A stretch of DNA of 35,548 nt from Minisyncoccota bacterium (lineage in GTDB: Bacteria > Patescibacteriota > Minisyncoccia > UBA6257 > 02-FULL-45-10c). The stretch covers positions 1 through 35,548 of the forward strand of contig JAQURY010000007.1 in assembly GCA_028715395.1 (NCBI GenBank), in the 5' to 3' direction. Made by a program: the position numbers and the translations under genes. The notes under the pieces were generated by a model. It had not been told where the DNA came from, ran no database searches, and was given only the letters and a program-made list of their open reading frames with translations. Below, one piece after another: positions 1 to 7,557 of this stretch (its first letter is position 1; each line of letters opens with the position of its first letter).

Positions 1-270
1 AATATTTTGATTTTGGGAGTTGTGCCATATGCGATGGGGCTGGGATTTATTATGGCGGGCCTAGGATTTATTTCTATATTTCTGGCAAAAATAATCGGCT
101 TAATCGAAAATGTAATTTTGGCTTATATGCTTTTTATAATTGATTTATTTTCGCGTTTATCTTTGCCGATTCCCATGAAATCAATAAGCATTATTTTTGC
201 AGTAGGATATTATGCGTTTTTAATTTGGCTTATTATTAAATATAAAGCGGATGAAAAACGGGTCATTTAA
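1..270 (+). CDS. ComEC/Rec2 competence membrane domain, C-terminal end (partial)
   Basis: This is the end of a gene that enters from the left edge, so the start is missing. The visible 89 residues are almost all hydrophobic, with about three membrane segments followed by a short basic tail. The next gene encodes the metallo-beta-lactamase domain that normally forms the C-terminus of ComEC, so this piece most likely belongs to the ComEC channel domain, which carries single-stranded DNA across the inner membrane during transformation. The domain assignment rests mainly on the neighbour, because the visible fragment has no diagnostic motif. It ends in TAA and overlaps the next gene by 20 nt. Confidence 0.6.
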   Translation, partial: NILILGVVPYAMGLGFIMAGLGFISIFLAKIIGLIENVILAYMLFIIDLFSRLSLPIPMKSISIIFAVGYYAFLIWLIIKYKADEKRVI

Positions 271-1093
271 AATAATTTTAGGTTTTCTAATCGCGGTTGA
301 TCTGGCGGTTTGGGGATTAATCGTTTTGCCGCCGGATGTTCGGGGTTCGGAGTTGTATTTTCTAAATGTCGGGCAGGGAGATTCCGAATTGGCAATTTTG
401 CCTGGAGGGATAAAGGCATTAATAGATGCCGGACCGGCAAACGGCCTGGCAAAGAAAAATCTGGAAGAAATCTTGCCTATAAACGACAGATATATTGATT
501 TGGTTTTAATTTCTCATCCGCAGATTGACCATATGGGCGGATTACCCGACATTCTGAAGACTTATAAAGTCGGAGCGGTTATTACCAATGGTGAAAGCAG
601 CGAAAATGATGTTTGGCGTGAAATTCAAAAAATCATTAAAGAAAACAATATCCCGCAAATTTCTTTGGCGGCGGGCGACAAAATAAAATTTAACAATGCC
701 GGAATAGATATTTTGTCTCCGAGCGGGGGAGCTGCAAGCGTAAATGACTCAGGATTGGTGGAGTTGTTAGATATTAATGGCGCAAAGGTGTTATTTACAG
801 CCGATGTCGGCGCTGAAACCGAAAAATATTTGGCGAATAAATACGATTTAGACATAGATATATTAAAAGTCGGCCATCACGGCTCAAAATTTTCCTCAGC
901 CGCAAGTTTCCTGAATAAAATCACGCCCGCGATTTCGGTAATTGAGGTCGGCAAGAACAGCTATGGCCACCCGACCAAAGAAGCGTTAAGCAGGTTGGCG
1001 GATATAGGTTCGCAGATATTCAGAACCGACAAAAATGGAATTGTGAAGATAGCATTCAAAAACAAAGAAATGGTAATTTTCACCCAAAAATAA
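251..1093 (+). CDS. ComEC-type metallo-beta-lactamase (MBL-fold) protein
   Basis: A 280-residue protein with an N-terminal membrane anchor (about residues 6-26) followed by an MBL-fold hydrolase domain. The metal-binding motif reads SHPQIDHMGG, with H89, D93 and H94 as likely ligands. A later Asp in FTADVG and the GHHGS motif near residue 207 complete the pattern. The LNVGQGDS motif at about residues 38-45 is typical of the ComEC C-terminal domain. In most bacteria this domain is fused to the ComEC channel; here it is a separate gene overlapping the channel gene by 20 nt, so both are probably translated together. The likely role is hydrolysis of the non-transported DNA strand or another phosphodiester at the cell surface. 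The ATG at 251 fits the overlap. Confidence 0.82.
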   Translation: MKNGSFKIILGFLIAVDLAVWGLIVLPPDVRGSELYFLNVGQGDSELAILPGGIKALIDAGPANGLAKKNLEEILPINDRYIDLVLISHPQIDHMGGLPDILKTYKVGAVITNGESSENDVWREIQKIIKENNIPQISLAAGDKIKFNNAGIDILSPSGGAASVNDSGLVELLDINGAKVLFTADVGAETEKYLANKYDLDIDILKVGHHGSKFSSAASFLNKITPAISVIEVGKNSYGHPTKEALSRLADIGSQIFRTDKNGIVKIAFKNKEMVIFTQK

Positions 1094-1096
1094 TCT

Positions 1097-1130
1097 GTAT
1101 AGTATATGCTAATATTAGCATATACTATAC
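1097..1130. repeat. 34-bp perfect palindrome, copy 1
   Basis: A perfect inverted repeat with no loop: the half-site is GTATAGTATATGCTAAT followed directly by its reverse complement. It begins 4 nt after the stop codon of the MBL gene. About 11 nt downstream is the string GAGGGGATTTT, which also follows copy 2. Identical palindromes occur at 11688-11721 and 12009-12042. Function is unknown; as RNA it would fold into a long AU-rich hairpin. Confidence 0.95.
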
Positions 1131-1285
1131 AAAGTTTAATGAGGGGATTTTGTTGGAAGGAGAGTCAATAAGAAGTATTAATGAGAAGCAAAAGAAGCGG
1201 GTTGAAGGTTTTCCAAAAATCGTGATATCATTTTATTTATCACAGTTTCTGGCGTTTAATGCCCAGTTACTAGTGGCTAAAATTC

Positions 1286-2683
1286 ATGAGAACGTTGATT
1301 GCGGATATCGTTAAAAACGAAGGCAAGAAAGTTGAGCTTATGGGCTGGGTGAATGTTCGCCGAGACCATGGCAAAATTATTTTTATTGATTTAAGGGACA
1401 GATCCGGCGTTTGTCAGGTTGTTTTTCTTTCTAAACCGCAGGAACTTTATACTACGGCGACAACTTTGCGTTCCGAATGGGTTGCCAAGATTACGGGAAC
1501 CGTCAATAAGAGGCCGGCCAACATGGTGAACAAAGAAATCACTACGGGAGAATATGAGGTGCTGGCGGAAGAGGTGGTTGTTTTAGGCGAGGCGAAGACC
1601 CCGCCTTTTGATTTGCAGACCGATGGCTATGATGTCGGCGAGGATGTGAGAATGAAATATCGCTATCTGGATTTGCGGCGCGCAAGGTTGAATAAAAATC
1701 TTAAACTCCGCAGCGAGGGTTTGCGTCTGATAACAGATTTTTTGACGGATAACGGATTTATAAATGTTGAAACTCCGATTCTTGGAAAATCCACTCCGGA
1801 AGGAGCCAGGGATTATTTGGTGCCGTCCCGCTTGCATGCCGGAAAGTTTTACGCGCTTCCGCAATCTCCGCAGCAATACAAGCAGCTTTTGATGGTGGCG
1901 GGCATGGAAAGATATTTCCAGATTGCGCGCTGTTTCAGAGACGAGGATACAAGGGGCGACCGACAGCCGGAATTCACCCAGCTGGATTTGGAACTCAGTT
2001 TTACGAATGAAGAAGAGATAATGGATTTAATGGAAAATCTTTTGATTTATTTGGCGGAAAAACTCGTGCCGGAGAAAAAGATTATGAAAAAACCGTTTCC
2101 GCGCCTTACTTATGCGGAAGCGATGAAAAAATATGAAAGCGACAAGCCGGATTTGAGAAAGGATAAAGAAAATAACAAAGAGCTGGCTTTCTGCTGGGTA
2201 ACAGATTTCCCTCTTTTTGAATATTCCGAAACGGAAAAAAGACTGATGGCCAAGCACCATCCTTTTACCAGTCCAAATGAAGATGATTTGAATAAGCTAG
2301 AAAAGAAGTCCGAAGAAGTCCGCGCTAGGGCTTATGATGTGGCTTTAAATGGATTTGAAATAGGCGGAGGTTCCATCCGTATTCATAAGCCGGAATTGCA
2401 GCAAAAAATGTTTAAGGCGCTCGGATTATCGGATGAAACTGTTAAAAACCAATTTGGGCATTTGATAGAAGCGTTTGAAAGCGGCGCTCCTCCGCATGGC
2501 GGAATTGCAATCGGCCTTGACCGGTTGTTCGCTTTGCTTTTTGGAGAACCAAATATCCGAGAAGTTATTGCGTTTCCAAAAACTGGCGATGGCAGTGACT
2601 TAATGATGGACGCGCCGTCAGAAGCGGATAAAAAACAATTGAAAGAATTAAATATAGAAATAATTAAGAAAAACAAAAAATAA
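1286..2683 (+). CDS. aspS: Aspartyl-tRNA synthetase, bacterial type lacking the GAD insertion
   Basis: Class II aminoacyl-tRNA synthetase that charges tRNA-Asp with aspartate. The N-terminal OB fold begins with VELMGWVNVRRDHG. Motif 2 lies near residue 210 (RCFRDEDTRGDRQPEFTQLD) and motif 3 near residues 406-413 (GIAIGLDR). The sequence is bacterial-type, with the FPRLTYAEAMKKY and SDKPDLR motifs, but it is 465 residues against about 590 in E. coli. After SDKPDLR and a short linker it jumps directly to CWVTDFPLFEYSE, so the bacterial GAD insertion domain is absent. No Shine-Dalgarno sequence precedes the ATG. ndk follows after 2 nt, so the two probably form an operon. Whether it also charges tRNA-Asn cannot be judged from the window. 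Confidence 0.95.
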   Translation: MRTLIADIVKNEGKKVELMGWVNVRRDHGKIIFIDLRDRSGVCQVVFLSKPQELYTTATTLRSEWVAKITGTVNKRPANMVNKEITTGEYEVLAEEVVVLGEAKTPPFDLQTDGYDVGEDVRMKYRYLDLRRARLNKNLKLRSEGLRLITDFLTDNGFINVETPILGKSTPEGARDYLVPSRLHAGKFYALPQSPQQYKQLLMVAGMERYFQIARCFRDEDTRGDRQPEFTQLDLELSFTNEEEIMDLMENLLIYLAEKLVPEKKIMKKPFPRLTYAEAMKKYESDKPDLRKDKENNKELAFCWVTDFPLFEYSETEKRLMAKHHPFTSPNEDDLNKLEKKSEEVRARAYDVALNGFEIGGGSIRIHKPELQQKMFKALGLSDETVKNQFGHLIEAFESGAPPHGGIAIGLDRLFALLFGEPNIREVIAFPKTGDGSDLMMDAPSEADKKQLKELNIEIIKKNKK

Positions 2684-2685
2684 AC

Positions 2686-3279
2686 ATGGTAAAAAAACTC
2701 AAAGAAGAAAAAACATTAATATTGATAAAACCGGACGGAGTAAAAAGAGGATTGGTGGGAGAAGTTATAAAAAGAATCGAGCAGAGAGGATTAAAAATTG
2801 TCGGACTTCAGATGTTTCAGGCAACGGCAAAAGACATATCCAAGCATTATTCAACCGCGGAAGCCAATCTTAAAAGAATGGGAGAAAAAGCCGTGGCGGG
2901 ATATCAGAAATTCGGAATGGATCCTAAAAAAGAATTGGGAACTGACGATCCGCTGAAAGCCGGGAAAATGGTTCATTCTTGGCTGGTGGAATATTTTACT
3001 TCCGCGCCGATTATTAAAATGGTTATTCAGGGAGTGCAAGCCGTTGAGATGGTGAGAAAACTGGTTGGAGATACGATGCCGGCAAAAGCCGAAATGGGAA
3101 CGATTCGCGGAGATTTTTCAGTTGATTCTTCGGTTTTAGCCAATTCCCAGAAGCGTGCGGTCAGAAATATCGTTCATGCTTCCGGAGAAATTGAGGAAGC
3201 CAAGGAGGAAATATTGCTTTGGTTTAAACCCGAAGAAATTCACGAATATAAGAGAGCCGAGGAGGACATTATGTTTTAA
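2686..3279 (+). CDS. ndk: Nucleoside diphosphate kinase with internal insertion
   Basis: Transfers the gamma phosphate between nucleoside triphosphates and diphosphates through a phosphohistidine. The start TLILIKPDGVKRGLVGEVI and the active-site segment NIVHASG (H164) are diagnostic. Usual NDKs have about 140-150 residues; this one has 197. The extra residues lie mainly between HYSTAE (about residue 45) and EYFTSAPIIKMV (about residue 104), replacing the short helical hairpin that usually precedes the TSGPV segment, and there is also a C-terminal extension. The usual active-site HGSD is HASG here. The gene follows aspS by 2 nt. The identification is firm; the purpose of the insertion is unknown. 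Confidence 0.93.
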   Translation: MVKKLKEEKTLILIKPDGVKRGLVGEVIKRIEQRGLKIVGLQMFQATAKDISKHYSTAEANLKRMGEKAVAGYQKFGMDPKKELGTDDPLKAGKMVHSWLVEYFTSAPIIKMVIQGVQAVEMVRKLVGDTMPAKAEMGTIRGDFSVDSSVLANSQKRAVRNIVHASGEIEEAKEEILLWFKPEEIHEYKRAEEDIMF

Positions 3280-3326
3280 GGGCATTTTAAATAGTTTTTT
3301 GTCTTGACAACTATTCACTTTTTTTA

Positions 3327-3355
3327 TTAACAGCCCGGCTGGTCAGGGGTATAAT
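3327..3355 (+). promoter_or_regulatory. Sigma-70 promoter of the 3362-3510 small RNA
   Basis: TTAACA (-35, 3327-3332), a 17-nt spacer, then TATAAT (-10, 3350-3355). The expected start is near 3362, exactly where the closing helix of the predicted RNA begins. Confidence 0.7.
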
Positions 3356-3361
3356 TAAATT

Positions 3362-3510
3362 GAAATCCTGTTTGGTTTCCTGATTAGTCTATGTTAATAG
3401 GGAGAGCGAAGCGAAATGGGCCGTGGCTCGTTTCTGAGCTCACCCACCTAAATTTAGCAGGGACTTCCAACAGGGTTTTGCTAAAGGTGCCGCATGTCGC
3501 GGCATTTTTA
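3362..3510 (+). ncRNA. Candidate small structured RNA, possibly 6S-like
   Basis: A gene-free transcript with its own promoter and terminator. The 5' end 3362-3375 pairs with 3467-3479 to form a closing helix of about 13 bp with one bulged U. Further in, GGG-A-GAGC (3400-3407) pairs with GCTC-A-CCC (3438-3445). Between the two helices both strands are mostly unpaired, giving an elongated rod with a central bubble. It ends in an intrinsic terminator at 3488-3508. The size of about 150 nt and the rod-with-bubble shape resemble 6S RNA, which binds RNA polymerase as a promoter mimic, but no conserved 6S sequence was recognised. It lacks the GGAAGCAGCC of SRP RNA. Family assignment is tentative. 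Confidence 0.45.
3486..3509 (+). terminator. Intrinsic terminator of the small RNA
   Basis: TGCCGC and GCGGCA form a 6-bp GC-rich stem with loop atgtc, followed by TTTTTATTT. It separates the small RNA from tRNA-Pro. Confidence 0.8.
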
Positions 3511-3511
3511 T

Positions 3512-3540
3512 TTGAATCAGCGCGAAACTTTGTGTATTCT
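3512..3540 (+). promoter_or_regulatory. Promoter of tRNA-Pro
   Basis: TTGAAT (3512-3517), a 17-nt spacer, then TATTCT (3535-3540). Only 8 nt separate the -10 box from the first base of the mature tRNA, so transcription would start at or within a base or two of tRNA position 1. Confidence 0.65.
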
Positions 3541-3548
3541 GATAAAAA

Positions 3549-3619
3549 CGGACTGTAGTATAACGGTAGTATATGCCCTTGGGGTGGGCACGAACCGGGT
3601 TCAACTCCCGGCAGTCCGA
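3549..3619 (+). tRNA. tRNA-Pro(GGG)
   Basis: Full cloverleaf of 71 nt. The acceptor CGGACTG pairs with CAGTCCG, leaving discriminator A. The D-stem is GTAT/GTAT with G-U pairs. The anticodon stem TGCCC/GGGCA encloses loop TTGGGGT, giving anticodon GGG. The T-stem CCGGG/CCCGG encloses loop TTCAACT. CCA is not encoded (CAA follows), so it must be added after transcription. The D-stem is weak but acceptable. Confidence 0.92.
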
Positions 3620-3698
3620 CAATTTCAATTGACTATAATCTTTCTTATAAGATAAGATATATTTTTAGCTGTTTGAAAAACCAAAAAGGAGTTAAAAA

Positions 3699-4262
3699 AT
3701 GGGAGCTATGATAGTCGGAGTATCCGGAGGAATCGCAAGTTTTTCCGAAGAAGCGGCAAGGCGGTATTGCGCCGAACATGAAATACACATCGAAGAGATG
3801 AAGTATCTCATTAATGCGGGCGGCGTTTTAAAGGCCTTGAACGGGGGCCATATCAATCTGGGATTTTTCCCGATTGAAAATTCCAACGGCGGAATAGTTT
3901 ACGAATCAATCCGCGCGATGGGACGGGATGCTTTCGATATCAAAGAATTTTTTGAGATTGATGTCCGGCATTGCCTGATGATAAGGCCAGATGCCAATCC
4001 CAAAAAAATAAAACTGATCGTTTCTCACGATCAGGCGCTCAAGCAGTGCAGGATGTACTTGAGGATAAAATATCCCAAGGCCGAGATTAAGCCGTGGTCG
4101 GATACTGCCAGCGCAGTTAAGGATCTGCGCGAGGGCAAGCTTCCAAAGAATTCGGCGGCTATCGCTTCGTTCAAAGCTGCCAAATATTATGGAATGAAAG
4201 TAGTGGAGAAAAACATCCAGGATCTGAAGTTCAACTTCACCACGTTCCTGGCCGTGACGTAA
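3699..4262 (+). CDS. Prephenate dehydratase-like protein, degenerate substrate motif
   Basis: The 187 residues match the catalytic domain of prephenate dehydratase, which makes phenylpyruvate for phenylalanine synthesis. Matching elements are SGGIASFSEEAA near residue 8 (family: GPxGTFSExAA), FFPIENSNGG near residue 55, SHDQALKQC, DTASAVKDLREG, and AAIASFKAAKYYGMKVV before the C-terminal motif. Two signatures deviate: the first motif lacks the usual GP and GT, and the conserved TRF near the C-terminus is TTF, losing the Arg expected to contact substrate. No ACT regulatory domain and no other aromatic pathway gene are present. It may bind a different ligand. A clear Shine-Dalgarno (AAGGAG) precedes the ATG, unlike most genes here. 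A bidirectional terminator follows. Confidence 0.75.
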   Translation: MGAMIVGVSGGIASFSEEAARRYCAEHEIHIEEMKYLINAGGVLKALNGGHINLGFFPIENSNGGIVYESIRAMGRDAFDIKEFFEIDVRHCLMIRPDANPKKIKLIVSHDQALKQCRMYLRIKYPKAEIKPWSDTASAVKDLREGKLPKNSAAIASFKAAKYYGMKVVEKNIQDLKFNFTTFLAVT

Positions 4263-4264
4263 AA

Positions 4265-4300
4265 TAAAAAATCCCTCGATTTCGGTCGGGGGATTTTTAT
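4265..4300. terminator. Bidirectional terminator between the PDT-like gene and rpmB
   Basis: AAAAATCCC-T-CGA pairs with TCG-G-GGGATTTTT around loop tttcgg. The stem is flanked by A on one side and T on the other, so it can end transcripts of both convergent genes. Confidence 0.85.
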
Positions 4301-4485
4301 TTTGGAGCTCTTAATTTTCTCAAGCACTTTACGCAAAGCTTAAACCTGCCGGTTTTTCCGGGAATTTTGCCCCACTGCAAGTTGGGCTGCTTTCTGGTCA
4401 TATTGGTCGGATTATAATGGGCGCGCAAAAGTTTTCTGGTGCCTCCCATCAAATACGCTTTTTTACATAACGCGCATGCCTTCAT
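4297..4485 (-). CDS. rpmB: Ribosomal protein L28
   Basis: A 62-residue, strongly basic protein of the large subunit. It carries the L28-like order CxxC near the N-terminus (CALC), a central basic stretch with QPNLQW, and a C-terminal CVKCLRKL, so two CxxC pairs could bind zinc. Bacterial L28 is usually 62-78 residues. The gene is transcribed divergently from dnaG. A TATAAT box on the minus strand (4497-4502) lies 11 nt before the ATG, leaving only a very short leader. It converges on the PDT-like gene across a shared terminator. Confidence 0.82.
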   Translation of the reverse strand: MKACALCKKAYLMGGTRKLLRAHYNPTNMTRKQPNLQWGKIPGKTGRFKLCVKCLRKLRAPK

Positions 4486-4529
4486 AGTGTTTTAATATTA
4501 TACGATAAATCGGCACAAATCAAGCGGGC

Positions 4530-4558
4530 TTAATCTTTTTCTTCTTTTGGATTATATT
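4530..4558 (+). promoter_or_regulatory. Promoter of dnaG, probably leaderless
   Basis: TTAATC (4530-4535), 17-nt spacer, TATATT (4553-4558). The dnaG ATG is 8 nt beyond the -10 box, so the transcript should start at or next to the start codon. Confidence 0.6.
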
Positions 4559-4566
4559 TTAAGCAT

Positions 4567-6285
4567 ATGAGTTCCGACACAACCCAGCAAATAAAGGAAA
4601 AATTGGATATTGTTGATTTTCTGAAACAGTATCTTGAACTTAAACCGGCGGGAAAAAATTTCAAAGCCAATTGTCCGTTCCACAAGGAAAAAACTCCTTC
4701 TTTTATGGTTTCGCCGGAAAGGCAGACCTGGCATTGTTTTGGCGCTTGCAATGAAGGGGGCGACATCATCAAATTTCTGATGAAATACGAAAATCTGGAA
4801 TTTTATGATGCGCTTAAAATATTGGCGGAAAAAGCGGGCGTGGATATATCCAAAACCGCCGGCCGCGATTACAACATCCACAACATCTTATATAAAATAC
4901 TTGATTCCGCCAAAGATTTTTTTGTTTCGAATTTATATGCTTCCGACTCAGTAAAAAATTACGCCAAAGAACGGGGTCTTAAGGGAGAAACGGTAAAAGA
5001 ATTTGAGCTTGGTTTGGCGCCGGACGGTTCGGATGCTTTAACAAAACATCTTTTGAAACAGGGATTTAATATTAATGACATTGAGCGCGCCGGAATGACT
5101 ATAAAAACCGAAAGAGGAACATATTGGGACAGGTTCCGTTCGCGGCTGATGTTTCCGATTCATAATCACGTCGGAAAGGTGGTCGGATTTACGGGAAGAA
5201 TTTTGCCGGGTGTTGACGACACAAATGTCGGCAAATATGTAAACAGTCCCGAATCGCCGATTTTCCAGAAATCAAAACTTCTTTACGGATTTTACAACAC
5301 CAAGAATGATATTCGCGAAACCAAGCAGGCGGTTTTAGTTGAGGGGCAGATGGATTTTTTGATGGCTTGGCAGGATGGAATTAAAAATATTGCCGCCTCT
5401 TCGGGTACGGCGCTGACCGAAGAACATCTTAAAACTTTAAGAAGAATCGCCGATGAGATTGTTCTGAGTTTTGACGCCGATGAGGCGGGGCAAAATGCCG
5501 CCGAAAGAAGCATTGATTTGGCGGCGGCGCAGGACTTCACGATTAAGGTTCTTGTTATTGACGATAAGGACTTTAAAGATCCGGCGGACATAGCCAAAAA
5601 CAAGCCGGGAGAACTCAAAAAAATGGTTGAAAAAGCCAAGTCGGCGATGGATTATTATTTTCACAAATATCTTTCCGGTTCCGGCAAGGATCTAAAACAA
5701 AAGAAAAATAACATCAGAATCGTGCTTTCAAAAATAAAGCATCTGGCAAGCGCGGTTGAACGCGACCATTGGATAAAAGAATTGGCCGCTAAAACTTATC
5801 TGGACGAAAAAGTCCTTGTGGAAGAAATGGAGTCTGTGAAAGATAGCGCTTTTCCCAGGCCGGTTTCCGAACAGCAGCAGGCAGAGAAAAATAATTCTTC
5901 GCGAGTTGATTTAATTTGTCAGCGGATTCTCGGAATAGTTTTTAACGGCAAGAATGAGGAGTTTAAAAATTTGATGGAGGATTATGTGAAATATTTGCCG
6001 GATTACTACAAAGATATTTATGAGGGCAAAAACGCGGGAGATTTGGAAAGCTTAATTGGATTAATCGGATTGCGTTACAGTTTTGAAAATCAGGAAGCCG
6101 GTCCGGAAGTCATAAAAAACGAATTTTTGATTCTTTTAAATGTTCTCAAAAAAGAATCTTTAAAAAAGAGGCAAACAGAGCTGAAACAGCTGATAAATAA
6201 GCTAGATATTGATGGCGATAAAGAGGGTAGCGCTAAGGCATCTAAGGAGTTTGACACCATATCCAAGGAGATACATAATTTATGA
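4567..6285 (+). CDS. dnaG: DNA primase
   Basis: Makes the RNA primers for replication. The N-terminal CHC2 zinc domain is visible as C36, H39, C57 and C61 (the last pair in CFGACNEGG, one residue longer than the usual CFGC spacing). The catalytic core follows, with the FTGRILPG segment and a TOPRIM domain: the VEGQMDF glutamate near residue 258 and SFDADEAG near residue 300. The C-terminal region (about 430-572) is helical and should contact the DnaB helicase. At 572 residues the length is normal. It ends in TGA, one of only two TGA stops in the window, which matters for the rpsC puzzle. rpoD lies about 110 nt downstream, as in the classical macromolecular synthesis operon. Confidence 0.97.
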   Translation: MSSDTTQQIKEKLDIVDFLKQYLELKPAGKNFKANCPFHKEKTPSFMVSPERQTWHCFGACNEGGDIIKFLMKYENLEFYDALKILAEKAGVDISKTAGRDYNIHNILYKILDSAKDFFVSNLYASDSVKNYAKERGLKGETVKEFELGLAPDGSDALTKHLLKQGFNINDIERAGMTIKTERGTYWDRFRSRLMFPIHNHVGKVVGFTGRILPGVDDTNVGKYVNSPESPIFQKSKLLYGFYNTKNDIRETKQAVLVEGQMDFLMAWQDGIKNIAASSGTALTEEHLKTLRRIADEIVLSFDADEAGQNAAERSIDLAAAQDFTIKVLVIDDKDFKDPADIAKNKPGELKKMVEKAKSAMDYYFHKYLSGSGKDLKQKKNNIRIVLSKIKHLASAVERDHWIKELAAKTYLDEKVLVEEMESVKDSAFPRPVSEQQQAEKNNSSRVDLICQRILGIVFNGKNEEFKNLMEDYVKYLPDYYKDIYEGKNAGDLESLIGLIGLRYSFENQEAGPEVIKNEFLILLNVLKKESLKKRQTELKQLINKLDIDGDKEGSAKASKEFDTISKEIHNL

Positions 6286-6398
6286 AGATGGCGATTCTAC
6301 CGCTTTTTGACTTGTTTTTAACCTATGAAAACTAATTAAATAAGATTTATCCATAAGATTCCTCAAAAAGGCATTTTTTTATTTTGTTATCAAAACCT

Positions 6399-7553
6399 AT
6401 GGCGCAAAAAAAGAAAAAAACAAAATCTTTCAAACCAAAAACTTTTAAAAGGAATTTGGGCAAAAAGCTTACGCCTAAGCAGCAAGGCGAACAGCAAGCT
6501 CTTGAAGAATTGATAGCCCGCGGACGCGGACGCGGATTTGTTACGGATTCCGAAGTTATACACTTCTTCCCAAAAATTGAGGATGACGTCAGTTTTTTGG
6601 AAGAGGTATATAACCGCCTTGAAGAAGCGAATATTAAAATTATAGAAACAAGCCATCTTATTGAGCTTCCCAAAGAGGAAGAAATCAGTGAAAAAGAAAT
6701 AAAGAGTTTTAACATAGAGGGGGATTTGCCGGATTCGGTTCAGATGTATCTGAAAGAAATCGGTAAAACGCCCCTTTTGACTTCTGACCAGGAAAAGGAA
6801 TTGGCTAAGCGTTGCGAAAAAGGAGATAGGGAAGCGCGCAATAAATTTATGCAGTCCAATTTAAGATTGGTCGTTTCCATTGCGAAGCGCTATGTTAATC
6901 GCTCCCCGAATCTTGGAATTTTAGATTTGATTCAGGAGGGAAATATAGGCTTAAGCCGCGCCGTTGATAAATTTGATTATCGGCGCGGTTTTAAATTTTC
7001 CACTTACGCGACTTGGTGGATAAGGCAGGCAATTACCAGGGCCTTGGCAGATCAGTCAAGAACCATTAGAATACCTGTTCATATGGTTGAGACCATATCC
7101 AAGTATTCCCAGGCCAAAAGGCGCCTGACGCAGGAGCTTGGCAGAGACCCTTTGCCCGAAGAAATTGCCATAGAGATGGGCATGCCGGTTGAAAAAATAC
7201 ATCACATTCAGAAAATCTCCCAGGACGTGGTATCGCTTGAATCGCCGGTCGGGGAAGATGACGATGACTCCACAATTTCGGAATTTATTCCGGATGAAAA
7301 AAACTTAAGCCCTTCGCAGAACGCTTCTCAAATGCTGCTTAAAGAGCAGATCAAAAAGATTTTAATTGACCTTGCTCCGCGCGAGCAGAAAATATTGCAG
7401 ATGCGTTTCGGGCTGGAAGACGGCGTTACCCATACTCTTGAAGAGGTGGGTAAAGAGTTTGGCGTCACCAGAGAGAGAATCCGGCAGATTGAAGCCAAAG
7501 CGTTGGCCAGAATTAAGGGCCATGAAAAAGCCCATTTGATAGAAGGGTATTAA
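6399..7553 (+). CDS. rpoD: RNA polymerase primary sigma factor (sigma-70/RpoD)
   Basis: Directs RNA polymerase to housekeeping promoters. Region 1.2 begins at [17 protein letters not shown]. Region 2 contains [31 protein letters not shown] and [18 protein letters not shown], the last recognising the -10 box. Region 3 starts at RTIRIPVHM. Region 4 ends with [25 protein letters not shown], the -35-binding helix-turn-helix. The N-terminus is a short Lys-rich stretch plus an acidic region 1.1-like part. I start at ATG 6399; an upstream in-frame TTG at 6384 would add five residues with no better ribosome site. The TTGACA/TATAAT-like promoters found across the window fit this factor. The next gene begins 4 nt later. 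Confidence 0.97.
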   Translation: MAQKKKKTKSFKPKTFKRNLGKKLTPKQQGEQQALEELIARGRGRGFVTDSEVIHFFPKIEDDVSFLEEVYNRLEEANIKIIETSHLIELPKEEEISEKEIKSFNIEGDLPDSVQMYLKEIGKTPLLTSDQEKELAKRCEKGDREARNKFMQSNLRLVVSIAKRYVNRSPNLGILDLIQEGNIGLSRAVDKFDYRRGFKFSTYATWWIRQAITRALADQSRTIRIPVHMVETISKYSQAKRRLTQELGRDPLPEEIAIEMGMPVEKIHHIQKISQDVVSLESPVGEDDDDSTISEFIPDEKNLSPSQNASQMLLKEQIKKILIDLAPREQKILQMRFGLEDGVTHTLEEVGKEFGVTRERIRQIEAKALARIKGHEKAHLIEGY

Positions 7554-7557
7554 AAAT

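Noticed and set aside
1097-1130. The 34-bp palindrome as a divergent promoter
   Set aside because: TATACT/TATAGT strings at its ends resemble -10 boxes, but no -35 box lies at the right distance and the copies follow genes rather than precede them.
1131-1312. Open frame of about 50 codons between the first palindrome and aspS
   Set aside because: It has only TTG starts, runs through the palindrome and into aspS in another frame, and has no ribosome site. Probably chance.
3304-3332. TTGACA at 3304-3309 as the -35 box of the small RNA
   Set aside because: It is 40 nt from the TATAAT at 3350. TTAACA at 3327 gives the correct 17-nt spacing.
6283-6321. TGA as glycine throughout the genome, extending dnaG by 12 codons
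   Set aside because: The extension is not conserved-looking, and the MazG-like gene also ends in TGA within a classic ATGA overlap. No gene other than rpsC needs TGA to be read as an amino acid.
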